Of a DNA stretch of 11,836 nt, positions 5,907 through 11,836 are shown one piece after another; within the stretch, counting starts at the first letter, position 1, and each line of letters opens with the position of its first letter. The notes under the pieces were generated by a model. It ran no database searches. It saw only the letters and a list, made by a program, of their open reading frames with translations, and had not been told where the DNA came from. Made by a program: the position numbers and the translations under genes. Origin of the DNA: Chloroflexota bacterium (GTDB lineage Bacteria > Chloroflexota > Anaerolineae > J102); the NCBI GenBank assembly GCA_003353825.1, contig PIVW01000145.1:1-11836 (forward strand), written 5' to 3'.

Positions 5907-7472
5907 CTACCACGTGCTGCGCCCTAGCAACGAAGCCGGTATAAGTTTGAACGTTTTCTCACGTAAAAGCAGTCCGGCAGCCATAAAAGTCACTAATCCG
6001 GCACTGCTGGCCGCCAATAGTGTTGATATTTGACCAAATTCGGCGTTGGCAGTTAGGGAGAGCACCAGAATGATGACAAGGCTCATTGCCAGGGTGGCCA
6101 GCAGCACCTTTCCTATTGTTTGCAAAATATCTCGACCATGAATCGAACCCCAGCGTTTTCTTAACACATAGAGCAATACAATCACTTCGGCGGTTACGGC
6201 CAATGAATTTGCCAGAGCCAATCCACCGTGGCCGAGGATTTGCATGAGGATGATGCTCAGCAAGATGTTCATCGCTGCCGCGACGACAGCGATGAGTAGT
6301 GGCGTAACTGTGTCTTTCTGCGCAAAAAAGGCGCGGGCGATCAATTCCAGGCCGGCGTGCGCTACCAGTCCCAGTGCGAAGAAACGGAGTGCGATGAAAA
6401 CCGCTTCGGTGGCTGCAGCATCAAAATTCCCGCCTTGGTACAGCAGGCCCAGTAGGGGACGACCCAATAGAATCAGCCCCGCCGCCGCCGGTATCGTCAA
6501 TGTGAAGACGGCACGCAATGTCTCTGAAAGCGTATCTCTTAGCCCCGCCATATTCTTGCGAGCTGCCAACTCTGCCATGGTCGGGAATGCTACCAGGCCA
6601 AAGGCGGTACCGATAATGGTCTCGGGTAGTTGCATTGCATCCCAGCCCCATTCCAAGGCACTGACACTGCCGGGGTCGAGGCGCGAAGCCAGATTTGTAG
6701 TTGCTACCAGGGTAAGTTGAAACACTGCCAGGTCAAGAATGCGGGGTCCCATAAGAATAAAAACGCTGCGGACGGCCCTGGTTTTGAGGTCAAGCACGGG
6801 CCACCAGCGAAATCCAAAATAGATCATGCCCGGCACTTTGACCAGCAAATGGAAGAGTGAGCCGGCCACAGCGCCGATGGCGAGACCTTTGATGCCATAC
6901 GTGGGCGCAAGCCACAGCGCACCCAAGACCACGCCCAAGGGATACATGGCCGGCGCCAGTGCGGGCAACAGGAAATGTTTGAAGCCATGTAGAACGCTAC
7001 TCTGCACCGAACTGATCCCAAAAATAACGGTCGAGAGTAGCACCAGACGCATGAGTTCGGCGGTCTCGCTCTGTTGGGTGGGGTCAAATCCGGGGGCGAT
7101 AAACACTCGAACCAACCAGGGGGCAAATAACCCCACCAACAACGCAAACCCCAACGTCACTAGTACGACCAGATTGGTGATGGCACTTGCCAATCGCCAG
7201 GCGCCAGAGCGGTCGCCGGCACTCAGAAATTCTGCAAAAATGGGAATAAAAGCTGTCGCAAGCGCCCCGCCCGCCACAATCGTAAAAAGCAGATCCGGCA
7301 AGCGAAACGCGGCAAAATAGGCATCCAGTTCAGCGCCGAGCCCAAATTGCCTGGCGATGATCATGTTGCGCAACAAGCCGCCTGCCGCGGCCAGGCCGAA
7401 CGATGCTGCCACCAAAAGGGTGTTGCGGGCAAGGTGGCGATTGCGAGCGGTGTGTTCGGCGCTAGGTGTCAT
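5907..7472 (-). CDS. murJ: MurJ/MviN-family lipid flippase, divergent
   Basis: A multi-pass transporter of the MOP exporter superfamily, annotated as the lipid II flippase that passes the peptidoglycan precursor across the membrane. The 521 residues and about 14 hydrophobic segments fit the family. The N-terminal signature is clear: GLLRNMIIARQFG, ELDAYFAAFRLPDLL, GGALATAFIPIFAE. Against the Escherichia coli protein as I recall it, R24 and D39 match R35 and D50, but R52 falls at F63 and R270 at D278, by eye. It could therefore be a true MurJ with a changed cavity or a relative moving another polyprenyl-linked sugar. The ATG at 7472 lies inside the end of the upstream peptidase gene (11-bp overlap), without a strong Shine-Dalgarno, which points to translational coupling. 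Confidence 0.88.
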   Translation of the reverse strand: MTPSAEHTARNRHLARNTLLVAASFGLAAAGGLLRNMIIARQFGLGAELDAYFAAFRLPDLLFTIVAGGALATAFIPIFAEFLSAGDRSGAWRLASAITNLVVLVTLGFALLVGLFAPWLVRVFIAPGFDPTQQSETAELMRLVLLSTVIFGISSVQSSVLHGFKHFLLPALAPAMYPLGVVLGALWLAPTYGIKGLAIGAVAGSLFHLLVKVPGMIYFGFRWWPVLDLKTRAVRSVFILMGPRILDLAVFQLTLVATTNLASRLDPGSVSALEWGWDAMQLPETIIGTAFGLVAFPTMAELAARKNMAGLRDTLSETLRAVFTLTIPAAAGLILLGRPLLGLLYQGGNFDAAATEAVFIALRFFALGLVAHAGLELIARAFFAQKDTVTPLLIAVVAAAMNILLSIILMQILGHGGLALANSLAVTAEVIVLLYVLRKRWGSIHGRDILQTIGKVLLATLAMSLVIILVLSLTANAEFGQISTLLAASSAGLVTFMAAGLLLREKTFKLIPASLLGRSTW

Positions 7473-8766
7473 GCTTCAAAGCTGCCAATGCTGCATTCGC
7501 GTCTTCAAAGTACGCATTAATTTTAAGGGTTTTTTCGTAAGCCCGGCGGGCGGTATCGATATCACCCATGGCTTCCAATGCCTTGCCCCGCCAGTAATGA
7601 AGCTCTTCGACATGGATAGTGGTCCGCAATGTAGCATCGGCGAGCGATAGTACCTCGTTATAACGACCCGTTTCGTAGTATGCCTTGAACGGTCCGAACT
7701 GGTACCAGAGCATCCGCCAGGGCAACCCCAGGAGGCGAGAGCGATCGTAGGCTGTGGCCGCTTCGTTATAGCGTCCCAAGGCTACCAGGTCTGTGCCGAG
7801 ATTGAACCAGGCGAAGGCACTGTCGGGTGTCTGACTGACCGCAGCTTCGGCTGCCGCCAATGCATCCTGCCACATGATTGTGTCGTCGAGGTCGGAGCCG
7901 AGAATGCCTTCGACAACGGCTACCTGGTCGTCACTGTAAATGACGACGTAAGTGTGATTGAAGACCGGCCAGAATCTATCAATCTCGGCAAAAGGTATGC
8001 GTACGCCCCGATAGGGTTGATTCGGTTTGACACCGGTGCTAACGTAGCTATCGTAAGTAGTCCAGGTCTGATTGGTATCATCGTAGCCTGTCAACAAGCG
8101 GTAATGCCCCATGCCATCATTGGGCTCCGGCAATAGCCAGGTTTCGATCAGCACAGGAATATCGTTGCTGAGGAGCAGGCGCAAACGTTCGCTATCACCG
8201 TTGACCCGCACCAAGGCGTTGTACCCTTGCGCACGGGCGAAAGAAACCAGTTCCCAGGGACTGACATTTTTGTCTTCTTTATTCGGGCGCAGTAAACGGC
8301 GGATCGCTTCTTGTTTGACATCGCTGCCGAAGTAGCTGAGCTGCATGGCCAGAGTAGCGGGGCCGCAATTGTTCCAGGTTTGCCAATAGTGAGTTAATCC
8401 TGTCAGCATCACTGTTTCTGCATTTGGCTTTCCGCTGGAAGCAGGTGCATGTATAGGTGTTGGGGATGGCAAGAGCGATGAAACTGTGGTAACTGTGGGT
8501 TGGGTAGTCGGCGTGGCGGTTACATGAGTGGCCACGGCGATGTTCTCGGGCGTGGTAGCGGATTGTTGCTGCACCAGTGGCTGCGTAGGTGTGGGCAGGG
8601 GTGTCGGCACATGGAGGTCGTGTTCTACCTCTTGTTGGGTGGCCAACTCCGCACGAACGCGCAGCAGTAATCCATCAGGCCCGCCATAGCGCATACTACC
8701 GGCGATAACTAGAACCACCACAATGAGGAAGGCAATCAGGTAGATACCAAGGAGGATACGTTTCAT
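7462..8766 (-). CDS. Extracytoplasmic C39-like cysteine peptidase with C-terminal TPR repeats
   Basis: A likely membrane-tethered or secreted protein. Residues 5-23 form a hydrophobic signal/anchor. Residues 52-115 are a Pro/Thr/Ser-rich linker with PTPLPTPTQP. A C39-like peptidase domain covers about 120-278, with the putative oxyanion Gln Q129, catalytic Cys C134 in NNCGPATLAM, His H221 in MGHYRLLTGYDD and Asp D239 in TTYDSY. TPR-like helices follow, seen as AWFNLGTDLVALGRYNEAATAYDRS (319-343), a second unit near 357-380 and a third at about 389-420. The substrate is unknown. All catalytic positions look intact. It overlaps the murJ-like gene by 11 bp, so a cell-envelope role is plausible. 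The ATG at 8766 has only a weak AGG-type ribosome site. Confidence 0.82.
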   Translation of the reverse strand: MKRILLGIYLIAFLIVVVLVIAGSMRYGGPDGLLLRVRAELATQQEVEHDLHVPTPLPTPTQPLVQQQSATTPENIAVATHVTATPTTQPTVTTVSSLLPSPTPIHAPASSGKPNAETVMLTGLTHYWQTWNNCGPATLAMQLSYFGSDVKQEAIRRLLRPNKEDKNVSPWELVSFARAQGYNALVRVNGDSERLRLLLSNDIPVLIETWLLPEPNDGMGHYRLLTGYDDTNQTWTTYDSYVSTGVKPNQPYRGVRIPFAEIDRFWPVFNHTYVVIYSDDQVAVVEGILGSDLDDTIMWQDALAAAEAAVSQTPDSAFAWFNLGTDLVALGRYNEAATAYDRSRLLGLPWRMLWYQFGPFKAYYETGRYNEVLSLADATLRTTIHVEELHYWRGKALEAMGDIDTARRAYEKTLKINAYFEDANAALAALKHDT

Positions 8767-8776
8767 AAGGACCTAG

Positions 8777-8983
8777 CGATTGTTTCCAGACTGCGCTGAG
8801 AAAATCAGGCCCCGCTGGGGCAGGTAGCAAGTAGCAGATTTTTAGTTGTGACAATACCATTCAGTTGACATAATCACTTTTCCACAAGGTCGCAGGTGCG
8901 AGTGCGGTCGCAGACAAGGTTAAACTTGCCACTTGCAACAAACATCGACAAAAAGTTTTCTTTCATTTTTCGTAAGCGCTTAG
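8777..8983 (+). repeat. Long dispersed repeat, copy B
   Basis: Same orientation as copy A at 1456-1609. Blocks align as 8777-8829 with 1456-1511, 8901-8939 with 1512-1550, and 8940-8983 with 1565-1608. Bases 8830-8900 (about 71 bp) have no counterpart in copy A. The left block is nearly identical, including TTTCCAGACT and GAGAAAATCAGGCCCCG, and the last block is more diverged. The left end lies 10 bases before the peptidase gene start, so it supplies the gene's whole untranslated leader. The right end runs into the TTAGGAC element. Confidence 0.7.
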
Positions 8984-9056
8984 GACAGAATGACTTGCCG
9001 AGTTGCTTCCTGAAATGACGGTGAGTTCCGCAAGTTATTGAACTCTCAGTCCTAAG
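8979..9056 (-). repeat. TTAGGAC-type MITE-like element, copy 2
   Basis: A 78-bp element bounded by CTTAGGACAGA (8979-8989) and TCAGTCCTAAG (9046-9056), which are inverted copies matching at 10 of 11 positions. Read on the minus strand it aligns with copy 1 at 860-939 with two small gaps. It directly abuts, or overlaps by a few bases, the end of long repeat copy B. No protein is encoded. Confidence 0.65.
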
Positions 9057-9062
9057 AGGCCC

Positions 9063-9068
9063 ATTATA
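9063..9068 (-). promoter_or_regulatory. Possible -10 box for the peptidase-murJ pair
   Basis: A perfect TATAAT on the minus strand reads toward the peptidase gene about 300 bases away. The only -35-like hexamer, TTGCCA, is 21 bp upstream, too far for a standard promoter. Listed because no better candidate is visible between rel and the peptidase gene. Confidence 0.25.
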
Positions 9069-9132
9069 CGATGAATTTGCTAAAATGTATGGCAAGGCTT
9101 GGTACGTTTCTAGCTGGAGATTTGGAACCCTA

Positions 9133-9172
9133 TAGACCTGTAGACCTGTAGACCGGTAGACCTGTAGACCTG
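9133..9172. repeat. 8-bp tandem repeat, five units
   Basis: Five head-to-tail units of TAGACCTG, the third being TAGACCGG, about 27 bases downstream of the rel stop. There are no spacers, so it is not a CRISPR array. An 8-bp non-coding repeat of this kind is prone to slippage and could vary between strains. Confidence 0.85.
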
Positions 9173-9198
9173 GGCGCTAACACTCCGGCTTCAACCCC

Positions 9199-11463
9199 TC
9201 AAGGCCGGTAGCGCTCCACCGAAAACACGTTCTGAATATGTTCAATCTGATTCATCACACGTGTCAACTGCTCGGCATCACTTACATCCAGGGTCAGGAC
9301 CATGCTGGCGTAATGGCTTTGTTTGTTGGTCTGTGTAGATGTCGAACTGATGTTGATGCCGTCCGCCGCCACCACGGCTGTGATATCCCGTAACAGCCCC
9401 GCCCTGTTCCAGGATTTTACACTCACCGGCACCGGATAGGTGGGCGTTTCCGCACCCCATTCGACATGAATCAAGCGTTCCGGCTCGTTGCGGTTGATGA
9501 TGTTGGCGCAGTCCTGGCGATGGATGGTGATACCTCGGCCGCGCGTGATGTATCCTACAATGGCTTCGCCGGGTATGGGGCGACAGCAGTTTGCCATGCG
9601 CGTTAGCAGACCTTCGACCCCGCGCACAATGATCTCGTCACCAGGGCGAGCGGGTGGGGGTAGGGGGATATCGGGGATAGCGATTTCCTGCTCTTTTTCC
9701 TGTTCAGCCTCTGCCTGTTTTTGCAGATTGACCAGCCTACCGGCGATCCGTTCTGTCGAGATATCGCCATAGCCCAAATCGGCCAGTAAATCATCCAGAT
9801 TATCATATTTAAGTGCTTTGGCAACATCCTCGTAACTGGTGGCGCGCAGGTTCAACTGCTTGAGCAGCCTGTCCAATGACTGTCTGCCTGCGACGATATT
9901 CTGCTCACGTTTCTGTTTTCTGAACCAGGAGCGGATCTTGGAACGTGCACGCGAGCTGCGTACGAAACCCAGGTGGGGGTTCAACCAATCGCGCGAGGGG
10001 CCTCCCCGTTTGGTGGTGATAACCTCCACCCTGTCTCGATTCTTTAATTTGTAATCAAGGCGCACCATTTTACCGTTGACTCGGGCGCCCCGGCAGCGAT
10101 GCCCGACCTCGGTATGGATATAATAAGCGAAATCGATGGGGGTAGACTCGGCCGGTAAACTGAAGAGATCACCTTTGGGCGTGAATACATAAACGCGATC
10201 ACCAAAAAGGTCACTACGCAACGAATCCACCATTTCGGTGGCGGATTCGGATTCATCATCTTCATGACTCACCAGGGCCCTGAGCCAGGCGACTTTGTTG
10301 GCGAATTCCTGGCCGTACTTATGGCCATGTTCCTTATAGCGCCAGTGTGCGGCGACACCCTGCTCGGCCATCTCGTCCATTTCCCAGGTACGAATCTGTA
10401 CTTCCATGTGGCGCCCGCCCGGACCAATCATGGCCGTGTGCAAGGACTGGTAACCATTTTCCTTTGGCCGAGCGATGTAATCATCGAACTCGCCCGGAAT
10501 AGGCAACCACCGAGCGTGGATGAGCCCGAGCACGGTGTAACAGTCGGCAATAGTGTTGACGATGATCCTGAAACCATGGATATCGTAGACTTCTTCGAAG
10601 GGGATGCCCTTACGCTGCATTTTACGCCAGATCGAATAAATGTGTTTGGGACGACCTGTAATATCGGCTTCGAGATCGGCCTTGGCCGTATCCGCTTTGA
10701 GGTGCATGAGCACGATATTGATAAATCTCTCGCGACTGCGCCGGCGCTGCGAAAGCTTGGATTTCATCTGTTGGTAGAGATCAAGTTCCAGGTATCGGAA
10801 TGAAAGGTCCTCCAACTCCCACTTGATCTGCCACATCCCCAGGCGATTGGCCACCGGCGCGAAGATCTCCAATGTTTCGCGAGCGATACGCCTCTGCTTG
10901 GCCACATTGGGATGGCCGCTGAGCGTACGCATGTTGTGTAGGCGATCTGCCAGTTTGATCACCAGGATCAGAGGATGCTCAACCGAACTCATGAACAACT
11001 GGCGCATATTCTCTGCCCATTCCGCTTGGCGAGAGGGGGTGGGCGCCAACGAACTGTAGCCGTTGCCATTCGTACTGTACATAGAGGTGTCCGGCTTGCC
11101 GTGGCTATCGGTTGGTGTCAATTCCGTGCTGGTCTGTTTAGACAGCTTGGTGACCCCTAACACCAGGTCTTTAACCTTTTTCCCAAAATACTCCTCTATC
11201 TTTTCTGCGGAGAAGTCACAGTCTTCGACTACATCATGTAAGAGGCCGGCGGCAATAGTCTCTGCATCGGCCCGTAGATCGGCAAGGATATCGGCGACTG
11301 CCAATGGGTGAGTGATGTAGGCATCCCCTGTGTTACGTGTCTGCCCCTGATGTTGCTCATATGCCACATCGTAAGCTTGCCGTACAAGAAGCAGGTCATC
11401 CGGCCCCATGTACGAGAGTTTGGACTGCAATTTATCGATTGAAGGAGAGACATATTGCGCCAT
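9199..11463 (-). CDS. rel: Bifunctional RelA/SpoT-type (p)ppGpp synthetase/hydrolase
   Basis: Makes and breaks the stringent-response alarmone (p)ppGpp. The 754 residues contain the full long-RSH order. The HD hydrolase (about 20-200) has H52, H76-D77, E80-D81 and LADRLHN (171-177), all intact. The synthetase (about 240-375) has GRPKHIYSIWRKM (270-282), YDIHGFRI (D294), ENGYQSLHT (Y338) and EVQIRT (E354). The TGS domain runs about 423-484, a zinc-finger-like domain has C626, C627, H648 and C652, and the ACT domain covers about 678-750. Intact hydrolase residues argue for a bifunctional Rel/SpoT rather than a RelA. An insert of about 30 residues (111-146) breaks the hydrolase region between TKLSK and the LADRLHN helix. 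The ATG at 11463 has GAGG at 11474-11471, 7 bases upstream. Confidence 0.96.
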   Translation of the reverse strand: MAQYVSPSIDKLQSKLSYMGPDDLLLVRQAYDVAYEQHQGQTRNTGDAYITHPLAVADILADLRADAETIAAGLLHDVVEDCDFSAEKIEEYFGKKVKDLVLGVTKLSKQTSTELTPTDSHGKPDTSMYSTNGNGYSSLAPTPSRQAEWAENMRQLFMSSVEHPLILVIKLADRLHNMRTLSGHPNVAKQRRIARETLEIFAPVANRLGMWQIKWELEDLSFRYLELDLYQQMKSKLSQRRRSRERFINIVLMHLKADTAKADLEADITGRPKHIYSIWRKMQRKGIPFEEVYDIHGFRIIVNTIADCYTVLGLIHARWLPIPGEFDDYIARPKENGYQSLHTAMIGPGGRHMEVQIRTWEMDEMAEQGVAAHWRYKEHGHKYGQEFANKVAWLRALVSHEDDESESATEMVDSLRSDLFGDRVYVFTPKGDLFSLPAESTPIDFAYYIHTEVGHRCRGARVNGKMVRLDYKLKNRDRVEVITTKRGGPSRDWLNPHLGFVRSSRARSKIRSWFRKQKREQNIVAGRQSLDRLLKQLNLRATSYEDVAKALKYDNLDDLLADLGYGDISTERIAGRLVNLQKQAEAEQEKEQEIAIPDIPLPPPARPGDEIIVRGVEGLLTRMANCCRPIPGEAIVGYITRGRGITIHRQDCANIINRNEPERLIHVEWGAETPTYPVPVSVKSWNRAGLLRDITAVVAADGINISSTSTQTNKQSHYASMVLTLDVSDAEQLTRVMNQIEHIQNVFSVERYRP

Positions 11464-11535
11464 GGCCGAACCTCAATAGCAGCAGATGCAAAGACAGGGA
11501 CGCCGGCTGCAACGTCCCTGTTACACAAGGACTTC

Positions 11536-11565
11536 ATTATAGATCAGGCCAGGTCTTTGCTGCAA
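11536..11565 (-). promoter_or_regulatory. Promoter of rel
   Basis: On the minus strand TTGCAG (11565-11560), an 18-bp spacer and a perfect TATAAT (11541-11536). The start would be near 11529, giving a leader of about 66 bases before the rel ATG. The -10 is ideal and the -35 moderate. Confidence 0.65.
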
Positions 11566-11612
11566 TGTGATTTTATGACTCGGACAAAGCGGCACACCTA
11601 AAGAGGCAGTCT

Positions 11613-11668
11613 GTAGTAAGCGCTTTAGCGCTTTTGTGCACCTGTCACGGCGATAAATCGCCTACTAC
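11613..11668. repeat. 56-bp palindromic repeat upstream of rel
   Basis: Outer inverted arms GTAGTAAGCGCTTTAGCGC (11613-11631) and the complement of GTAGTAGGCGATTTATCGC (11668-11650) match at 16 of 19 positions. Each arm also contains its own small dyad, AGCGCTTTAGCGCT on the left and GGCGATAAATCGCC on the right, so it can fold as one long stem or two hairpins. It lies about 50 bases upstream of the rel -35 box. There is no T-run. It resembles a non-coding repetitive palindrome. Confidence 0.6.
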
Positions 11669-11779
11669 GAACGGCACAGCTACTTGCGCCACGATGAACT
11701 GGCGCCATATCACTAAAGTTGTACCTCCCCCAAACGAGAATGCGATATAAAGGACAAGGTATGGGTGCTAGGCGATTTT

Positions 11780-11809
11780 TTGGTTCTATCTGACTGTAGA
11801 AAGTATAAT
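11780..11809 (+). promoter_or_regulatory. Outward promoter candidate with palindromic -10 region
   Basis: TTGGTT (11780-11785), an 18-bp spacer and a perfect TATAAT (11804-11809) read to the right, out of the window. The -10 sits at the centre of the 15-bp perfect palindrome AAAGTATAATACTTT (11800-11814), which could be an operator or could arise by chance in AT-rich DNA. The target gene is not in view. Confidence 0.5.
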
Positions 11810-11836
11810 ACTTTGTGGACGCCGCCCGGCATTGCC

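Larger units (their letters stand above)
8767..9198. other. Repeat-filled gap between rel and the peptidase gene
   Basis: No gene is supported in these 432 bases. From left to right they hold copy B of the long dispersed repeat, copy 2 of the TTAGGAC element, a weak minus-strand TATAAT (9068-9063), and an 8-bp tandem repeat (9133-9172). The promoter of the peptidase-murJ pair must lie here or read through from rel. Just past the rel stop, CCGGCCTT/AAGCCGG forms a hairpin (about 9183-9208) overlapping the stop codon, but with no T-run. Confidence 0.6.
11464..11836. other. Region upstream of rel to the window end
   Basis: No gene is supported in these 373 bases. They contain the rel ribosome site and promoter, the palindromic repeat at 11613-11668, and an outward plus-strand promoter candidate at the far end. 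Between about 11670 and 11775 I see nothing I can name. A gene reading rightward probably begins beyond the window. Confidence 0.6.

Noticed and set aside
6244..6720. Plus-strand reading frame of 158 codons
   Set aside because: It is antisense to the well-supported MurJ-family gene. Its composition mirrors the complementary codons.
8874..9095. Minus-strand reading frame of 73 codons
   Set aside because: It lies wholly within the two repeat elements, and the frame is not kept between repeat copies.
9133..9172. Possible CRISPR array
   Set aside because: The units are 8 bp with no spacers and there are no cas genes. It is a simple tandem repeat.
9183..9208. Hairpin at the rel stop codon as a terminator
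   Set aside because: The CCGGCCTT/AAGCCGG stem overlaps the stop codon and is followed by AGTGTTAGCG rather than a T-run.
10264..10803. Plus-strand reading frame of 179 codons
   Set aside because: It is antisense to the synthetase domain of rel, which is strongly supported. There is no start signal and no family resemblance.

Overview
The window reads as a piece of bacterial chromosome, most likely from a member of the Chloroflexota (Anaerolineae or Caldilineae type). This is an inference. It rests on the style of the encoded proteins (a Pro/Thr-tethered C39-like peptidase with TPRs, a membrane protein ending in a helix-hairpin-helix, a divergent MurJ, an S18 with a long Gln/Gly/Arg N-terminus) and on the many short palindromic repeats between genes. 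No gene can fix the taxon without a search. The genes are housekeeping in kind. I see no phage, plasmid, CRISPR, toxin or defence genes, and no clear case for a new multi-gene system. The novelty is in the repeats, the leader RNA and a few protein details.

Layout. Positions 1-50 hold the 5' part of a tRNA-Pro(CGG) on the minus strand, cut by the window edge, with a good sigma-70-type promoter at 144-172. A 517-base gap follows, with an 18-bp inverted repeat and a candidate S6:S18-binding leader RNA. The plus-strand cluster is rpsF, ssb, rpsR and a membrane-anchored parvulin-type prolyl isomerase with two PPIC domains, which stands where rplI is often found. It ends at a 38-bp perfect palindrome followed by a T-rich tract. 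The convergent gap (3887-4445) also holds a 26-bp perfect inverted repeat.

The minus strand then carries, read right to left: a bifunctional-type RelA/SpoT (p)ppGpp enzyme; a repeat-filled gap; a secreted C39-like peptidase/TPR protein overlapping a MurJ-family lipid flippase by 11 bp; and a polytopic membrane protein with its own candidate promoter. The last 373 bases are upstream of rel and hold its promoter, another palindromic repeat and an outward-reading plus-strand promoter.

Together the plus cluster serves translation, replication/repair and extracytoplasmic folding, and the minus block serves the stringent response and the cell envelope. Two repeat families each occur twice in the window: an 80-bp element with TTAGGAC-type terminal inverted repeats (after rpsF and between rel and the peptidase gene) and a longer repeat of about 155-210 bp (between ssb and rpsR, and upstream of the peptidase gene). 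In the second place the two families abut.
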